Position numbers and translations under genes: made by a program. Under the pieces are notes generated by a model that searched no databases, was not told the DNA's origin, and saw nothing but the letters and a program-made list of their open reading frames with translations. Shown one piece after another: positions 26,007-35,584 of a stretch of DNA of 64,000 nt. This DNA is from an uncultured Bacteroidota bacterium (GTDB taxonomy: Bacteria > Bacteroidota > Bacteroidia > Bacteroidales > UBA932): NCBI GenBank assembly GCA_937901965.1, contig CALGSW010000007.1, positions 105,872 to 169,871 of the forward strand, read 5' to 3'. Every line of letters starts with the position of its first letter. The stretch's first letter is position 1.

Positions 26007-27206
26007 ATGAAAAGATTATTTCTCTCACTTTTACTGGTTACTTTAACTGTAATATCTCTTAGTTCTCAGACATTGCCAAGAGTATCACCTGAACAGGCAG
26101 GCATGGATCCGTCAAGATTGTCTCAGGTTGACAGAATTATAGATGAATCAATTATGTCTGGTGAAATACCCGGTGCTGTCCTTGCCGTTGTAAGAGATGG
26201 TAAAATGGTATATTTAAAAGCCTATGGTAATAAGTCAATTTATCCATCTCAGGAGAAGATGACTGTTAATACAATATTTGATCTTGCATCCGTGAGCAAA
26301 CCTGTGGGAACTGCAATTGCATTCATGCAACTTGTAGAACAAGGCAGAATACGCCTGACGGATAATGTATCAATGTATATTCCCGGATTTCAGCCCTGGG
26401 TAGACACAACAACCGGAAGGAAGATTGATATTAAAGTGGCAGATCTTCTTACTCATACGTCAGGTTTACCACCTTATGCTCCTGTGGCCACTATTGTTGA
26501 GAAGAGCGGAGCTCCAAATCCGGCAGCACTTATGGAATGGATATCAACTTGTAAAAGAGATTTTAAACCCACTTCAGACTTTCAGTACAGTTGTCTTAAC
26601 TTTGTCACTCTTCAGAACATTCTTCAGAATGTTACAGGAATGAAACTAATGGACTATTCAAAAAAATATGTTTTTGATGTCCTGGGCATGAAGCATACAA
26701 CCTATAATCCATCCGGAGATCTTCTTAAACTGGTTGCACCTACTGAAAAACAGAAGGATGGAACAGTTCTGCTTGGCAGAGTTCATGATCCAATTGCGAA
26801 TATCCTTAATGATGGCAATTCCGGTAATGCCGGAGTATTCTCAAATGCTGAGGACCTTGCGATACTTGCAGCAGCACTTATGAATGGAGGGGAGTATAGT
26901 GGCAAAAGAGTTCTGGGCAAGTTAACTCTGGAAACAATGACAAGAGTTCCTGAAAATGTAAAAAGTGAAGGACGCTCTCTGGGCTGGGACAACTACTCTT
27001 CTTATGCATCAAACAATGGTAATCTTTTCCACCCTGAAAAGACATTCGGACATACAGGATATACAGGCACCTCATTCATTGTTGATCCGGTTTCTAAAAC
27101 GGCAGTAATTTTACTGGCTCACAGAGTACATCCTGTGGATAAGGGAAGCGTAGTAAGGCTTCGCGCACTTGTTGCCAATGTGGTGGCAGGATCTGTTATT
27201 AAATAG
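26007..27206 (+). CDS. Beta-lactamase-like serine hydrolase (S12 family)
   Basis: This 399-residue exported protein has a signal peptide ending near LSSQ. The S12 SxxK motif is SVSK at residues 95-98. The second motif reads YSCLNF, where most members have Y-x-N, and an HTG near the C-terminus (HTGYTGTSFIVD) stands for KTG. Such proteins are class C beta-lactamase, D-Ala-D-Ala peptidase or esterase relatives, and the substrate cannot be predicted. It is followed after 9 bp by the GNAT-like gene. Confidence 0.85.
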   Translation: MKRLFLSLLLVTLTVISLSSQTLPRVSPEQAGMDPSRLSQVDRIIDESIMSGEIPGAVLAVVRDGKMVYLKAYGNKSIYPSQEKMTVNTIFDLASVSKPVGTAIAFMQLVEQGRIRLTDNVSMYIPGFQPWVDTTTGRKIDIKVADLLTHTSGLPPYAPVATIVEKSGAPNPAALMEWISTCKRDFKPTSDFQYSCLNFVTLQNILQNVTGMKLMDYSKKYVFDVLGMKHTTYNPSGDLLKLVAPTEKQKDGTVLLGRVHDPIANILNDGNSGNAGVFSNAEDLAILAAALMNGGEYSGKRVLGKLTLETMTRVPENVKSEGRSLGWDNYSSYASNNGNLFHPEKTFGHTGYTGTSFIVDPVSKTAVILLAHRVHPVDKGSVVRLRALVANVVAGSVIK

Positions 27207-27215
27207 TCTGCATTT

Positions 27216-28379
27216 ATGAGTGTGACAATAAGGGAGGTGAAGGACAGAGTTGATTTAAAGAGATTCATCTCATTTCCGGAAAAACTTTATAAAGATAGCC
27301 CTTATTGGGTTAATTCGCTGTGGAGCGATGAGTATAAAACGCTTATTAAATCTAAAAATCCCGCATTTGAATATTGCGAAGCCTGGTATTTTCTTGCTGA
27401 GAAAAAAGGGGTTGTTGTAGGTAGAATTGCAGCGATAATTAATCATAATGCAAACCGGGACTGGAATGTTAAAAACATGCGTTTTGGATGGTTTGACTTT
27501 ATAGATGATGATGAAGTCTCTTTTGAATTACTTAACAGAGTTGAAGAGCTTGCCGTGGAGATGGGAATGACAGCAGTAAACGGACCTTTCGGTTTCACTG
27601 ATATGGACAGAGAGGGGATGCTGACAGAGGGTTTTGAGAATATGGGTGCATTTACAACTCTTTACAACTACTCATACTATCCGGACCACATGGAGCGCCT
27701 TGGATATATTAAAGATGCCGAGTGGGTTCAGAGAGAGTTTGAAGTTCCAGATGATGTTCCTGACAAGCTAAAACAGTACTCCCGGATAATTAAACAGAAA
27801 TACAGGGTCTCAGTAGTTGAAAACAGAACAAAAAAGGAGTTGAGAGTTTATGCAATAGATTTATTCAATGCTCTCAATAAAGCTTTTGTGCCACTGTATG
27901 GATTTACCCCATTATCTCAGAGACAAATTGAGTGGTATGTAGATCAGTTTCTGCCACTTATAAATACAGACCTTGTATGCCTGGTTGTCAATGAAGAGGA
28001 TAGGGTAGTGGCTTTTGCCGTTACAATGCCGAGCCTTTCTCAGGCAATGAGAGAGACAAAAGGGAAGATGTTCCCGTTTGGTTTTCTTAAGCTTTTAAAA
28101 GCATTAAAGAAGTTTAATCTTGTAGATCTTTATATGATAGGAATTATTCCTGAATATCAGAATAAGGGTTTAAATGCAGTTATTTTTGACCATCTGAATT
28201 CTAACTTTATAAAGCTGGGGGTTAAAAGGGTCATTGCAAATCCGCAGTTAGAGACAAACAAGGCCGTACAAAGTATTTTTGACTATTACCCGGGAAAGAC
28301 CTATTCAAAGAGAAGATGCTATATAAAGGATGTCTCGGGAAGAGAGTTACCTATAGAATCAGATCTGCAAGAGCAATAG
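27216..28379 (+). CDS. GNAT-like N-acetyltransferase family protein
   Basis: The 387-residue cytoplasmic protein belongs to a conserved group seen in Bacteroidota and other phyla. It starts with IREVKDRVDLKRFISFPEKLYKDSPYWV. A central NGPFGFTDMDREGMLTEGF is characteristic of the group. The C-terminal half is GNAT-like (VAFAVTMPS, then MIGIIPEYQNKGLNAVIFDHL as an acetyl-CoA-binding loop). The substrate is unknown. Its 3' end overlaps the convergent aroC gene by 29 bp. Confidence 0.75.
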   Translation: MSVTIREVKDRVDLKRFISFPEKLYKDSPYWVNSLWSDEYKTLIKSKNPAFEYCEAWYFLAEKKGVVVGRIAAIINHNANRDWNVKNMRFGWFDFIDDDEVSFELLNRVEELAVEMGMTAVNGPFGFTDMDREGMLTEGFENMGAFTTLYNYSYYPDHMERLGYIKDAEWVQREFEVPDDVPDKLKQYSRIIKQKYRVSVVENRTKKELRVYAIDLFNALNKAFVPLYGFTPLSQRQIEWYVDQFLPLINTDLVCLVVNEEDRVVAFAVTMPSLSQAMRETKGKMFPFGFLKLLKALKKFNLVDLYMIGIIPEYQNKGLNAVIFDHLNSNFIKLGVKRVIANPQLETNKAVQSIFDYYPGKTYSKRRCYIKDVSGRELPIESDLQEQ

Positions 28380-29313
28380 CAGCGGCAGCCTCAACAATAA
28401 CTGGCACTCTTAGTGCGAAACATGTATCGTGCCGTCCTGAGACAATCAGTTCCTCTACAGCCCCTTTTCTGAAATTAAAAGTGTTTTGCGGTAAAGATAT
28501 GCTGGAGGTAGGCTTAACGGCTACTCTGAAAATAATTTCATTACCGTTTGTTATTCCACCGTTAATTCCACCTGAGCCATTTTTTACAGTCTTTCCAGAG
28601 GCGTCAGCAATAGGGTCGTTGTGTTCAGAGCCACGCATCCTTGTTGCTGCAAAACCATCTCCAAATTCAATTCCCCTGATACCGGGTATAGAAAAAACCA
28701 GATGAGATATTTGTGACTCTACAGAGTCAAAAAATGGGTTTCCCAATCCTGCCGGAACATTTGATATTTTACACTCAATAACCCCGCCCAGCGAATCCCC
28801 CTTTGATCCCGCCTTTTCCAGAACGGAGTCCCAGACTCTCTCTCCGCCTATTTCAATAATTGCTGCAGAAATTGATAATGGTTCAATTATTCTCTTGGCA
28901 ATCACCCCTGAGGCAACCAGTCCAATAGTCACTCTGCCGGAGTGGTGCCCACCACCTCTGATATCGGCATAGTCGCCGAATTTCTCCTTTGTAGTAAAGT
29001 CTGCATGTCCAGGTCTTGGGTGATCTGTAAATTTTGCATAATCTGATGGTCTTGCATTGTCATTTGAGAAAAGGAGTGTCAATGGAGAGCCGGTTGTATG
29101 ACCATTGAAAACTCCGCTTACAATGTTAACCTTATCACCCTCAATCCTTGACGTTGTCCCTTTTGCTCCTGCCCTTCTTCTTGCCAAATCACCTTTAAAA
29201 TCATCTTCAGAGAGAGGTATGCCTGAAGGGATTCCGTCAATAACTACTCCGAGTCCTGCACCATGCGATTCCCCAAATATTGAGATTCTGAATCTATTTC
29301 CAAATCTGTTCAT
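28351..29313 (-). CDS. aroC: Chorismate synthase
   Basis: This enzyme carries out the last step of the shikimate pathway, converting EPSP to chorismate with reduced FMN. Signature segments are GESHGAGLGVVIDGIPSG, RRRAGAKGTTSRIE, DYADIRGGGHHSGR, and a C-terminal SGRHDTCFALR. The start ATG at 29313 overlaps the stop of the aroD-aroA gene (ATGA). It also gives the conserved N-terminus NRFGNRFRISIFGESHG. At 320 residues it is somewhat shorter than the typical 350-360. It is the third gene of the aroB-aroDA-aroC operon. Confidence 0.96.
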   Translation of the reverse strand: MNRFGNRFRISIFGESHGAGLGVVIDGIPSGIPLSEDDFKGDLARRRAGAKGTTSRIEGDKVNIVSGVFNGHTTGSPLTLLFSNDNARPSDYAKFTDHPRPGHADFTTKEKFGDYADIRGGGHHSGRVTIGLVASGVIAKRIIEPLSISAAIIEIGGERVWDSVLEKAGSKGDSLGGVIECKISNVPAGLGNPFFDSVESQISHLVFSIPGIRGIEFGDGFAATRMRGSEHNDPIADASGKTVKNGSGGINGGITNGNEIIFRVAVKPTSSISLPQNTFNFRKGAVEELIVSGRHDTCFALRVPVIVEAAAAIALADLIL

Positions 29314-31328
29314 TTTATAAAGTTGCTTATAAAACCAGGGAATGATTTTGATATGCATACCATGTTGTCCAGATAGACCGGCTCTTCAATATTTAATGCA
29401 GCAATGCAAAGAGCCATCGCAATCCTGTGGTCACCATGTGTATTGCAATAACCTCCATGAAGTTTACCTCCCTTAATAATCATATAATCACCCTGAATAT
29501 CAATGTCGGCACCCAGTTTAACAAATTCAGAGAACAGAGTCTCTGCTCTGTTGCTCTCCTTATTGTATAATCTGCTTACTCCTTTAATTCTGCTCACACC
29601 GTCACAGTTAAGTGCAAGTACAACAAGAGGAGGGAAGAGGTCCGGTGAATCAGTGGCATCAAATTCAAATGGAGTGAGAGGTGTTTTAGATCCTTTTACC
29701 TCAACTCTTCCGGAGCAACAATCTTCGTCGTCCGGATTATCTCTGAAGGCACAAGGTACATCTCCGCACATTATTAAATATTTAGGTCCTTCAATAACTT
29801 CATACTCCACTCCGGCTGCTTTAAATACCTCTAATATACGCTCATCTGCCTGAGATGAATTTATAACCAGGTTCTTAACAGTAATATCACCGGATATGGC
29901 ACCTCCTGTAAGAAGGAGCGCTGCAGAGCTCCAGTCTCCCTGAAGTTGATAGAATATTTTTTTTCTGTATCGCTGTCTTCCCGGAATCACAAACTGAGAG
30001 TAGTTGTTATTTGTGATTTTAAGGTTGAAATCTCTAAGTGTCTTAAGAGTCAAATCAATATATGGTTTGCTAGTGGGATTTTCCAACTCTAGTTTACTTG
30101 AATCAACGCATAGAGGAAGAGCCATGAGTAGTCCGGAGACCAGCTGAGAGCCACCTTTTCCCGAGAGTTGTATAGTACCCCCCTTTAGGGATCCTTTAAT
30201 TTTAGCAGGCAAATATCCGTTAGTGGAATCAAAAGTGAGCCCTACCTTTTCAAGTATCTCATCAACACCAAGATATTCCCGTTTTAAGAGAGTTCCCTTG
30301 CCGGTAATTGTTATTCTCCTGTTTGACGACAGGTGCCCGGAAATAGGGATCATTAACTTTGAAAGGAGTCCTGATTCACCGGCATTAAATGTCAAAGGAG
30401 ACTTTGATTTTGCAAGTTCAAGACTGATTGCGTTAGATCCAGGGCTCTTAATACAGAGATGCCCCCTTTTACTTTTGTATTTGATCTGAACGCCGAATTT
30501 TTTTGCCATGCCCAGTGCTGCATCAGTATCATTGCAAGGAGTATATCCATAAATGTTTGATATCCCCTTGGCGAGACTTGCTGCAATTATGGCCCTTTGT
30601 GCATGACTTTTTGAAGACGGGGCTTTAATTACTGACTGAAGGGACTTGTATTTAATCTTATGAGGATAACTTTTAGGGTTAACAGCCGCTTTTGCTTCAT
30701 CGGCTATTGGCTGACCGGGTGCAGTAGCAAGCTCCTCTTTTGGAGCTGCAAAAATGAATGGTGCCCCAAGATTAAGTGACAATAATCTGGTAAACTTACC
30801 CTGACTCCCCATTGAAAATGCCAGCAGTCTCTCCTTTTCAAAATGTCTGTATAGTCTCAGAGTTCTTACCCCCTCTTCAGTAATTATAGCAGTAGTTGCA
30901 ATTTTTACAATATCTGCTCCGTATTCAAAGCATCTTCCCGTAATCTCAAGAAGACGTTCAAAAGGGTCTGTGTTTGAGAAGTTATGATAAGAGTGAATAA
31001 TCTTGAATCCATTCTCCTTTGCCAAGGATACCATAGCTTCCCGGTATTCTGCTGGGGCGTCGTACTCAATATCCAGATACTTGACCGCTTTACTCTTTTT
31101 TGCAGGACCATTCCCTTTCAATGCAGCAGAGAGTCTTTCAACACATATCTCTTTAGGTTGTTTCTCAAGTCTGCAAGTGGCAATAAGAGTTTTATCTTTT
31201 GAAAATACTTTGCTTATCTCTTTTTCAGACAGCTCCATAAGGTCAAGCCTGATTTCAGCCATCTCAGAGTGTGAAACAGCCTTAACCAAAGCCTTATAAT
31301 CCAGTTTTTGTAAACTAAGACAAATCAT
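29310..31328 (-). CDS. Fused 3-dehydroquinate dehydratase (type I) and EPSP synthase
   Basis: A single 672-residue protein combines two shikimate steps. Residues 1 to about 212 are a type I dehydroquinase: EIRLDL, active-site His115 in SYHNF, Schiff-base Lys142 in VKIATT, and a later MGSQGKFTR. Residues from about 225 are EPSP synthase: APSSKSHAQR, NAGESGLLSKL, GDWSSAALL, DATDSPDLFPPL, and GDHRIAMAL near the C-terminus. Motifs for both activities are present. It overlaps aroB by 14 bp upstream and aroC by 4 bp downstream, so it is the middle gene of a tightly coupled operon. Confidence 0.93.
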   Translation of the reverse strand: MICLSLQKLDYKALVKAVSHSEMAEIRLDLMELSEKEISKVFSKDKTLIATCRLEKQPKEICVERLSAALKGNGPAKKSKAVKYLDIEYDAPAEYREAMVSLAKENGFKIIHSYHNFSNTDPFERLLEITGRCFEYGADIVKIATTAIITEEGVRTLRLYRHFEKERLLAFSMGSQGKFTRLLSLNLGAPFIFAAPKEELATAPGQPIADEAKAAVNPKSYPHKIKYKSLQSVIKAPSSKSHAQRAIIAASLAKGISNIYGYTPCNDTDAALGMAKKFGVQIKYKSKRGHLCIKSPGSNAISLELAKSKSPLTFNAGESGLLSKLMIPISGHLSSNRRITITGKGTLLKREYLGVDEILEKVGLTFDSTNGYLPAKIKGSLKGGTIQLSGKGGSQLVSGLLMALPLCVDSSKLELENPTSKPYIDLTLKTLRDFNLKITNNNYSQFVIPGRQRYRKKIFYQLQGDWSSAALLLTGGAISGDITVKNLVINSSQADERILEVFKAAGVEYEVIEGPKYLIMCGDVPCAFRDNPDDEDCCSGRVEVKGSKTPLTPFEFDATDSPDLFPPLVVLALNCDGVSRIKGVSRLYNKESNRAETLFSEFVKLGADIDIQGDYMIIKGGKLHGGYCNTHGDHRIAMALCIAALNIEEPVYLDNMVCISKSFPGFISNFIK

Positions 31329-32337
31329 TTAGCAATCCTTTTAGTCTCTCAATTGTGAGAGGATATATTACAGCTTTTCCAATTCCTTCCAGAAGAATGA
31401 ACTGAATAGCCTCACCATCTTTTTTCTTATCCTTTGTCATTATGTCAGCCAGCTCAGTGGGATTTACCGGCGAGGTGTGAGGTAGGCCGAGAGCCTCCAG
31501 GTCCCGTGCTATCTTACTGCCCTCAGTTTTGGGTAGAAGTCTGAGTTTTACAGACAATTGTGCAGACATAGATAAACCGATACTTACAGCCTCTCCATGT
31601 GAAATACCACATAGCTTCTCCAGCGCATGCCCGAATGTATGCCCCAGGTTAAGCAGCTTCCTCTCTCCCTTTTCAAGAGGATCCCTCTTTACTATCTCAC
31701 TCTTAATCTCAGCAGCTCTCTTAATGAATGGAGATAACTCAGAGAATGAGGATATTCTCTTTAAGTGAGGATTTCCACCGCTAATAACATCCACAGCATC
31801 AAGGTAGGCTATACGGTCTGATATCAGAAAAGTTTTTAACATCTCTGCAAGCCCCTCATCAATCTGTTTCCTGGGTAAGGTGTCAAGGAACTCACTGCAG
31901 ACAATCGTAAAATCCGCAGGATTAAATACTCCAAGAATATTCTTGTACCCTTTGACGTTAATTGCTGTCTTCCCACCAATAGAGGCATCTACCTGTGCGA
32001 GTAGAGTAGTGGGAATCATACCGTAATCAATACCCCTATAGTAAGTAGAAGCAAGAAACCCACCCATATCTCCCACAACTCCGCCACCGGCTACCACAAG
32101 AAGTGTACCTCTATCTGCTCCCAAATCCATCAGTTTTAAAGTCAGTTCCTCTAGTGTACTAAAACATTTATACTCTTCAGACGATTCAATTGAAATGAAC
32201 GGATACGGGAGAATGTGTTTTAAAGCACTTTCAATCTTATTATCTGCAAATACAATGACTCTTCTCTCCGCAGGTATGAAATCCGGGATATCTTTAATCT
32301 TTTTACAATAAAATTGAACAGTCTCCTTAATTTCCAT
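31315..32337 (-). CDS. aroB: 3-dehydroquinate synthase
   Basis: This 340-residue NAD- and metal-dependent enzyme converts DAHP to 3-dehydroquinate. The nucleotide-binding loop reads VVAGGGVVGDMGGFLASTYYRG. The substrate region is IPTTLLAQVDASIGGKTAIN, and a metal-binding NLGHTFGHALE follows. It is the first gene of the aro operon. A TAGATTTG box on the minus strand (32343-32350) is very close to its start, so the transcript may be nearly leaderless. Confidence 0.96.
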   Translation of the reverse strand: MEIKETVQFYCKKIKDIPDFIPAERRVIVFADNKIESALKHILPYPFISIESSEEYKCFSTLEELTLKLMDLGADRGTLLVVAGGGVVGDMGGFLASTYYRGIDYGMIPTTLLAQVDASIGGKTAINVKGYKNILGVFNPADFTIVCSEFLDTLPRKQIDEGLAEMLKTFLISDRIAYLDAVDVISGGNPHLKRISSFSELSPFIKRAAEIKSEIVKRDPLEKGERKLLNLGHTFGHALEKLCGISHGEAVSIGLSMSAQLSVKLRLLPKTEGSKIARDLEALGLPHTSPVNPTELADIMTKDKKKDGEAIQFILLEGIGKAVIYPLTIERLKGLLNDLS

Positions 32338-32426
32338 CGCTACAAATCTACAAAAATTCCCATTCCTTATTTCGTTTAATTGATAAAAATGTTATATTTA
32401 CACAACTTAGCAAAACCGCGACACCT

Positions 32427-33512
32427 ATGGTAAAAACTTTGACTTTCCCGAGTGTGTATGAGGCTACAATCAGAGAGTACTACACAAGTAACGACCCTAT
32501 TCTGGGCTTCTCAAAAATTAAGTTTAATGGCATGGATTATTTAATTGGTTTGCAAGCTCTTAATGAGGGCGTGTCTCCTAATAAATATATCAATGCATCT
32601 CCTGCAGAGACAGACTATAAGTTAATAGCACAATCTGCCCTACTGTTAGCGTCAGATATGTGCACATCAATTGCAAAAACTGCAAAAATGCCCAAACTAT
32701 GCGTTACGGCAGGCTTTCCCTATGCCACTTTTCAACTGAACAGAGATCTTGCAAAAGAGTACCTGCAGACAGAAAATATGATTACGTACTTTGTCGCATC
32801 TGAAAAGGGTGTTGCTGCAACAGAACAGAAGCTTATACCTATTGCCAGTGTAAACGTAATTCCTGAAGTTCTCGGATGTGATTATGCTATTAGAAAGGGT
32901 GCTCACCCCGTTGATGGAAATTATATTGTAATAAGCTTGGGGTACGGAACTTGTGAAGGGGCTTTGAGTACACCTCAGGGCTTGGTGAGCAGAACAATTT
33001 TCAGCACGCATGGTTTAAACTATGCAGTTGATATCTTTGCTCAGGAGCTTGTGAAAAACACTAATATAGGCATTAAGAACGAGCATCAGTTGGACCAGAT
33101 TTTCGTCAAAGGGAATACATACTCAGACAGGAAGTATAAGGATTTGGCAAAGGAGAAATATACAGCAATAGAGATATATTTTAAAAATATTATAGTCCCT
33201 GCTCTTAGAAAGTTTATCGCAGATGGTGATATTGAGAATGCCTCATCCGTATATCTGACCGGAGGTGGTGCAAACAATGAGGAGTTAGTAAATCTCTTCA
33301 GAGATGAATTTGGTGAAGCTTGCAATGTGATTGTGCCTGAAAATCCAGAACGATTTGCTTCAATAGGTTATGCCATTTATTCCAAAATCAACTCAAATTA
33401 CGATGACTCCAAGATTGGTGATGATGGTTTTTATATTACTGATAAAGGGGGAGTTGCATTTGTTGGAGTTGATATAGGAAATGCAAACACCTGCGTATCT
33501 GTTCTTGAATAG
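32427..33512 (+). CDS. Actin-like (ParM/MreB-type) ATPase, apparently circularly permuted
   Basis: This 361-residue protein has the ASKHA/actin fold with motifs in unusual order. It opens with KTLTFPSVYEAT, which corresponds to the segment just after strand 2 of actin-like proteins (compare VLNEPSVVAI in MreB). The adenosine motif is SVYLTGGGANNEELV (about 274-288), followed by FASIGYAIYS. The phosphate-1 motif, normally at the N-terminus, is at the extreme C-terminus: VGVDIGNANTCVSV at 346-359. The phosphate-2 region (VISLGYGT, 168-175) has Ser where Asp is usual. No phosphate-1 motif is encoded upstream of the start. Function is unknown; it could form filaments or act as a nucleotide-dependent switch. 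Confidence 0.75.
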   Translation: MVKTLTFPSVYEATIREYYTSNDPILGFSKIKFNGMDYLIGLQALNEGVSPNKYINASPAETDYKLIAQSALLLASDMCTSIAKTAKMPKLCVTAGFPYATFQLNRDLAKEYLQTENMITYFVASEKGVAATEQKLIPIASVNVIPEVLGCDYAIRKGAHPVDGNYIVISLGYGTCEGALSTPQGLVSRTIFSTHGLNYAVDIFAQELVKNTNIGIKNEHQLDQIFVKGNTYSDRKYKDLAKEKYTAIEIYFKNIIVPALRKFIADGDIENASSVYLTGGGANNEELVNLFRDEFGEACNVIVPENPERFASIGYAIYSKINSNYDDSKIGDDGFYITDKGGVAFVGVDIGNANTCVSVLE

Positions 33513-33536
33513 TTAAATTTAGAAATAATTCAATTG

Positions 33537-33582
33537 CCCGATTTTGGAAAATTCTTTTCCGGAATCGGGTAATTTGTTTTTT
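33537..33582 (+). terminator. Terminator after the actin-like gene
   Basis: A two-part stem (CCCGATT with AATCGGG, and inner GGAAAA with TTTTCC) spans 33537-33569 and is followed by a TTTTTT run. Confidence 0.85.
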
Positions 33583-33627
33583 CAGGCTATTTAGCCATGT
33601 CGATAATAGATAGCTTTAAACTAAAAA

Positions 33628-35157
33628 ATGCTAAAGAGAACTTTTTGTGCAACCTGCTTGGGTGTAGATGCTATTACTGTGACTGTTGAGGTTGATGTGT
33701 CTGATGGGATAAGCTTTTTTCTTGTTGGATTACCGGACTGTGCAGTTAGGGAGAGTCAGCAGAGAATAACTACAGCGCTCGCTACAATTGGCGCCAGAAT
33801 TCCTGGAAGGAGAATTGTTGTCAATATGGCTCCTGCAGACTTGAAGAAGGAGGGCTCTTCGTTCGATCTGGCAATAGCAATAGGAATCCTTGCCGCTTCT
33901 GGCCAGTACTCCTTCTCCACACTTGATGATTTCATAATGATGGGTGAACTGGCTCTTGATGGCTCTTTAAGACCAGTGACAGGCGCTTTGCCTATTGCGG
34001 AGCATGCGAGAAATGAGGGATTTCGCGGATGTATACTGCCCGAAGCATCTGCTTCTGAAGCTGCTGAAATAGGGGGGATTGACATTTTTGCAGCTTCACA
34101 TATAAGAGAGGTTATTTCTATACTATATGGTGAGGAGGTAAAGCCTCCATTAAAACACTCAGAGGTAACAGATATTTATCAGCCAGGTGAGGAGATTCCT
34201 GATTTTGCCGATATAAGAGGTCAGGAGAGTGCAAAGAGAGCATTTGAAGTTGCCGCTGCAGGCTCTCATAATATTCTTCTAAGTGGTCCTCCCGGTGCAG
34301 GCAAGACATTTATGGCAAAGGCTTTGGCCGGAATCCTCCCGGTAATGACCCCTCAGGAATCTGTTGAGACAAGCAAAGTTTATAGTGTAGCCGGAAAAGG
34401 AGCACTAAAAGGAGGGTTGATAAAGATGAGACCATTTAGATCACCTCATCATTCTGCATCGGTATATGCCATAACCGGTGGTGGTACAAATGCTCTGCCG
34501 GGAGAGATTTCGCTCGCTCATAACGGGGTTTTGTACTTAGATGAAATTTTAGAATTCAGCAGACCTGTTCTTGAGGTTCTCAGGCAGCCGATGGAGGAGC
34601 GAAGTGTATCAATTTCCAGGCTGAAATACAAAATTAAGTACCCGGCAAACTTTATGCTGGTTGCATCCATGAATCCTTGTCCGTGTGGCTTTTATGGACA
34701 ACCGGGCGACAAGTGTGCTTGTACCCCTTTTCAAATATCAAGATACAGATCCAGGATCTCCGGGCCGCTTATGGACAGAATTGACCTGTTGTGTGAGATG
34801 AATCCGGTACCTGCAGATATTTTGACAGGAGAGTCGGCGTCTGAAAGCAGCAGAGATATCCGGGCAAGAGTTGAAAATGCCAGGAGAATTCAATTAGAGA
34901 GATTTGATGGCAGGATTCTGACAAACTCTCAAATGAGTACTTCAGAGTTAAGAATACACTGTAAAACAGGTAAAAAGGAGACCGAATTTCTTTCAGGTGC
35001 TATCAATCGCCTCTCGCTCTCTGCACGTGCCTTCAGCAGAATTCTTAAAGTTGCAAGAACCATTGCGGATCTGGAATCGTCAAAATTTATATCTTTGAAC
35101 CATCTGGCCGAAGCAGTTGTTTACAGAGGTCTTGACAGAAGAAGCAGAAATGAGTAA
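33628..35157 (+). CDS. comM: ComM/YifB family Mg-chelatase-like AAA+ ATPase
   Basis: The 509-residue protein has an N-terminal Lon-protease-like domain (GLPDCAVRESQQRI), then an AAA+ module with Walker A LSGPPGAGKT (about residue 215) and Walker B VLYLDEILEF. It also has a Cys cluster (NPCPCGFYGQPGDKCAC) typical of YifB/ComM. ComM is a hexameric helicase that aids branch migration during natural transformation, though many carriers are not known to be competent. It overlaps tsaE by 8 bp. Confidence 0.92.
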   Translation: MLKRTFCATCLGVDAITVTVEVDVSDGISFFLVGLPDCAVRESQQRITTALATIGARIPGRRIVVNMAPADLKKEGSSFDLAIAIGILAASGQYSFSTLDDFIMMGELALDGSLRPVTGALPIAEHARNEGFRGCILPEASASEAAEIGGIDIFAASHIREVISILYGEEVKPPLKHSEVTDIYQPGEEIPDFADIRGQESAKRAFEVAAAGSHNILLSGPPGAGKTFMAKALAGILPVMTPQESVETSKVYSVAGKGALKGGLIKMRPFRSPHHSASVYAITGGGTNALPGEISLAHNGVLYLDEILEFSRPVLEVLRQPMEERSVSISRLKYKIKYPANFMLVASMNPCPCGFYGQPGDKCACTPFQISRYRSRISGPLMDRIDLLCEMNPVPADILTGESASESSRDIRARVENARRIQLERFDGRILTNSQMSTSELRIHCKTGKKETEFLSGAINRLSLSARAFSRILKVARTIADLESSKFISLNHLAEAVVYRGLDRRSRNE

Positions 35158-35566
35158 AAAAGTTATTATAAACGGGTTAAGTCACATTGAAGATGCTGCC
35201 CGTGAGTTTCTTAGCAAAAAAGGGGATACGCCAGTAATTGCACTTTATGGTGAGATGGGTGCAGGTAAGACCACTTTTACAAAATCTTTATGTAAAGTTC
35301 TGGGTGTTTTGGACGGGGTAAATAGCCCCACATTTACACTTATTAATGAGTATAGAACAAGTGATGGTGAAACAATATATCACTTTGACTTTTACCGGAT
35401 CAACAAACTAGAAGAGGCTTTTGATATAGGGTTTGAAGAGTTTGTTGAATCGGGCAATCTGTGTATTATTGAGTGGCCTGAAAAAATTGAACAGATACTT
35501 CCACCTGATACTCTCAAGGTAAAAATATCTGTTCTTGATGACGGGAAACGTGAACTCATTTTCTGA
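35150..35566 (+). CDS. tsaE: tRNA threonylcarbamoyladenosine biosynthesis ATPase TsaE
   Basis: This 138-residue P-loop protein is needed for t6A37 formation together with TsaB, TsaD and TsaC. Walker A is GEMGAGKTTF. The conserved NSPTFTLINEY and HFDFYRI motifs follow, then IIEWPEKI. The ATG at 35150 is chosen because it overlaps the comM stop and matches the family N-terminus; a longer reading frame from 35117 lies inside comM. tsaC is also in this window (47271-47855) but in a separate unit. Confidence 0.94.
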   Translation: MSKKVIINGLSHIEDAAREFLSKKGDTPVIALYGEMGAGKTTFTKSLCKVLGVLDGVNSPTFTLINEYRTSDGETIYHFDFYRINKLEEAFDIGFEEFVESGNLCIIEWPEKIEQILPPDTLKVKISVLDDGKRELIF

Positions 35567-35584
35567 GTCCGGTTAGTTTTCTGT

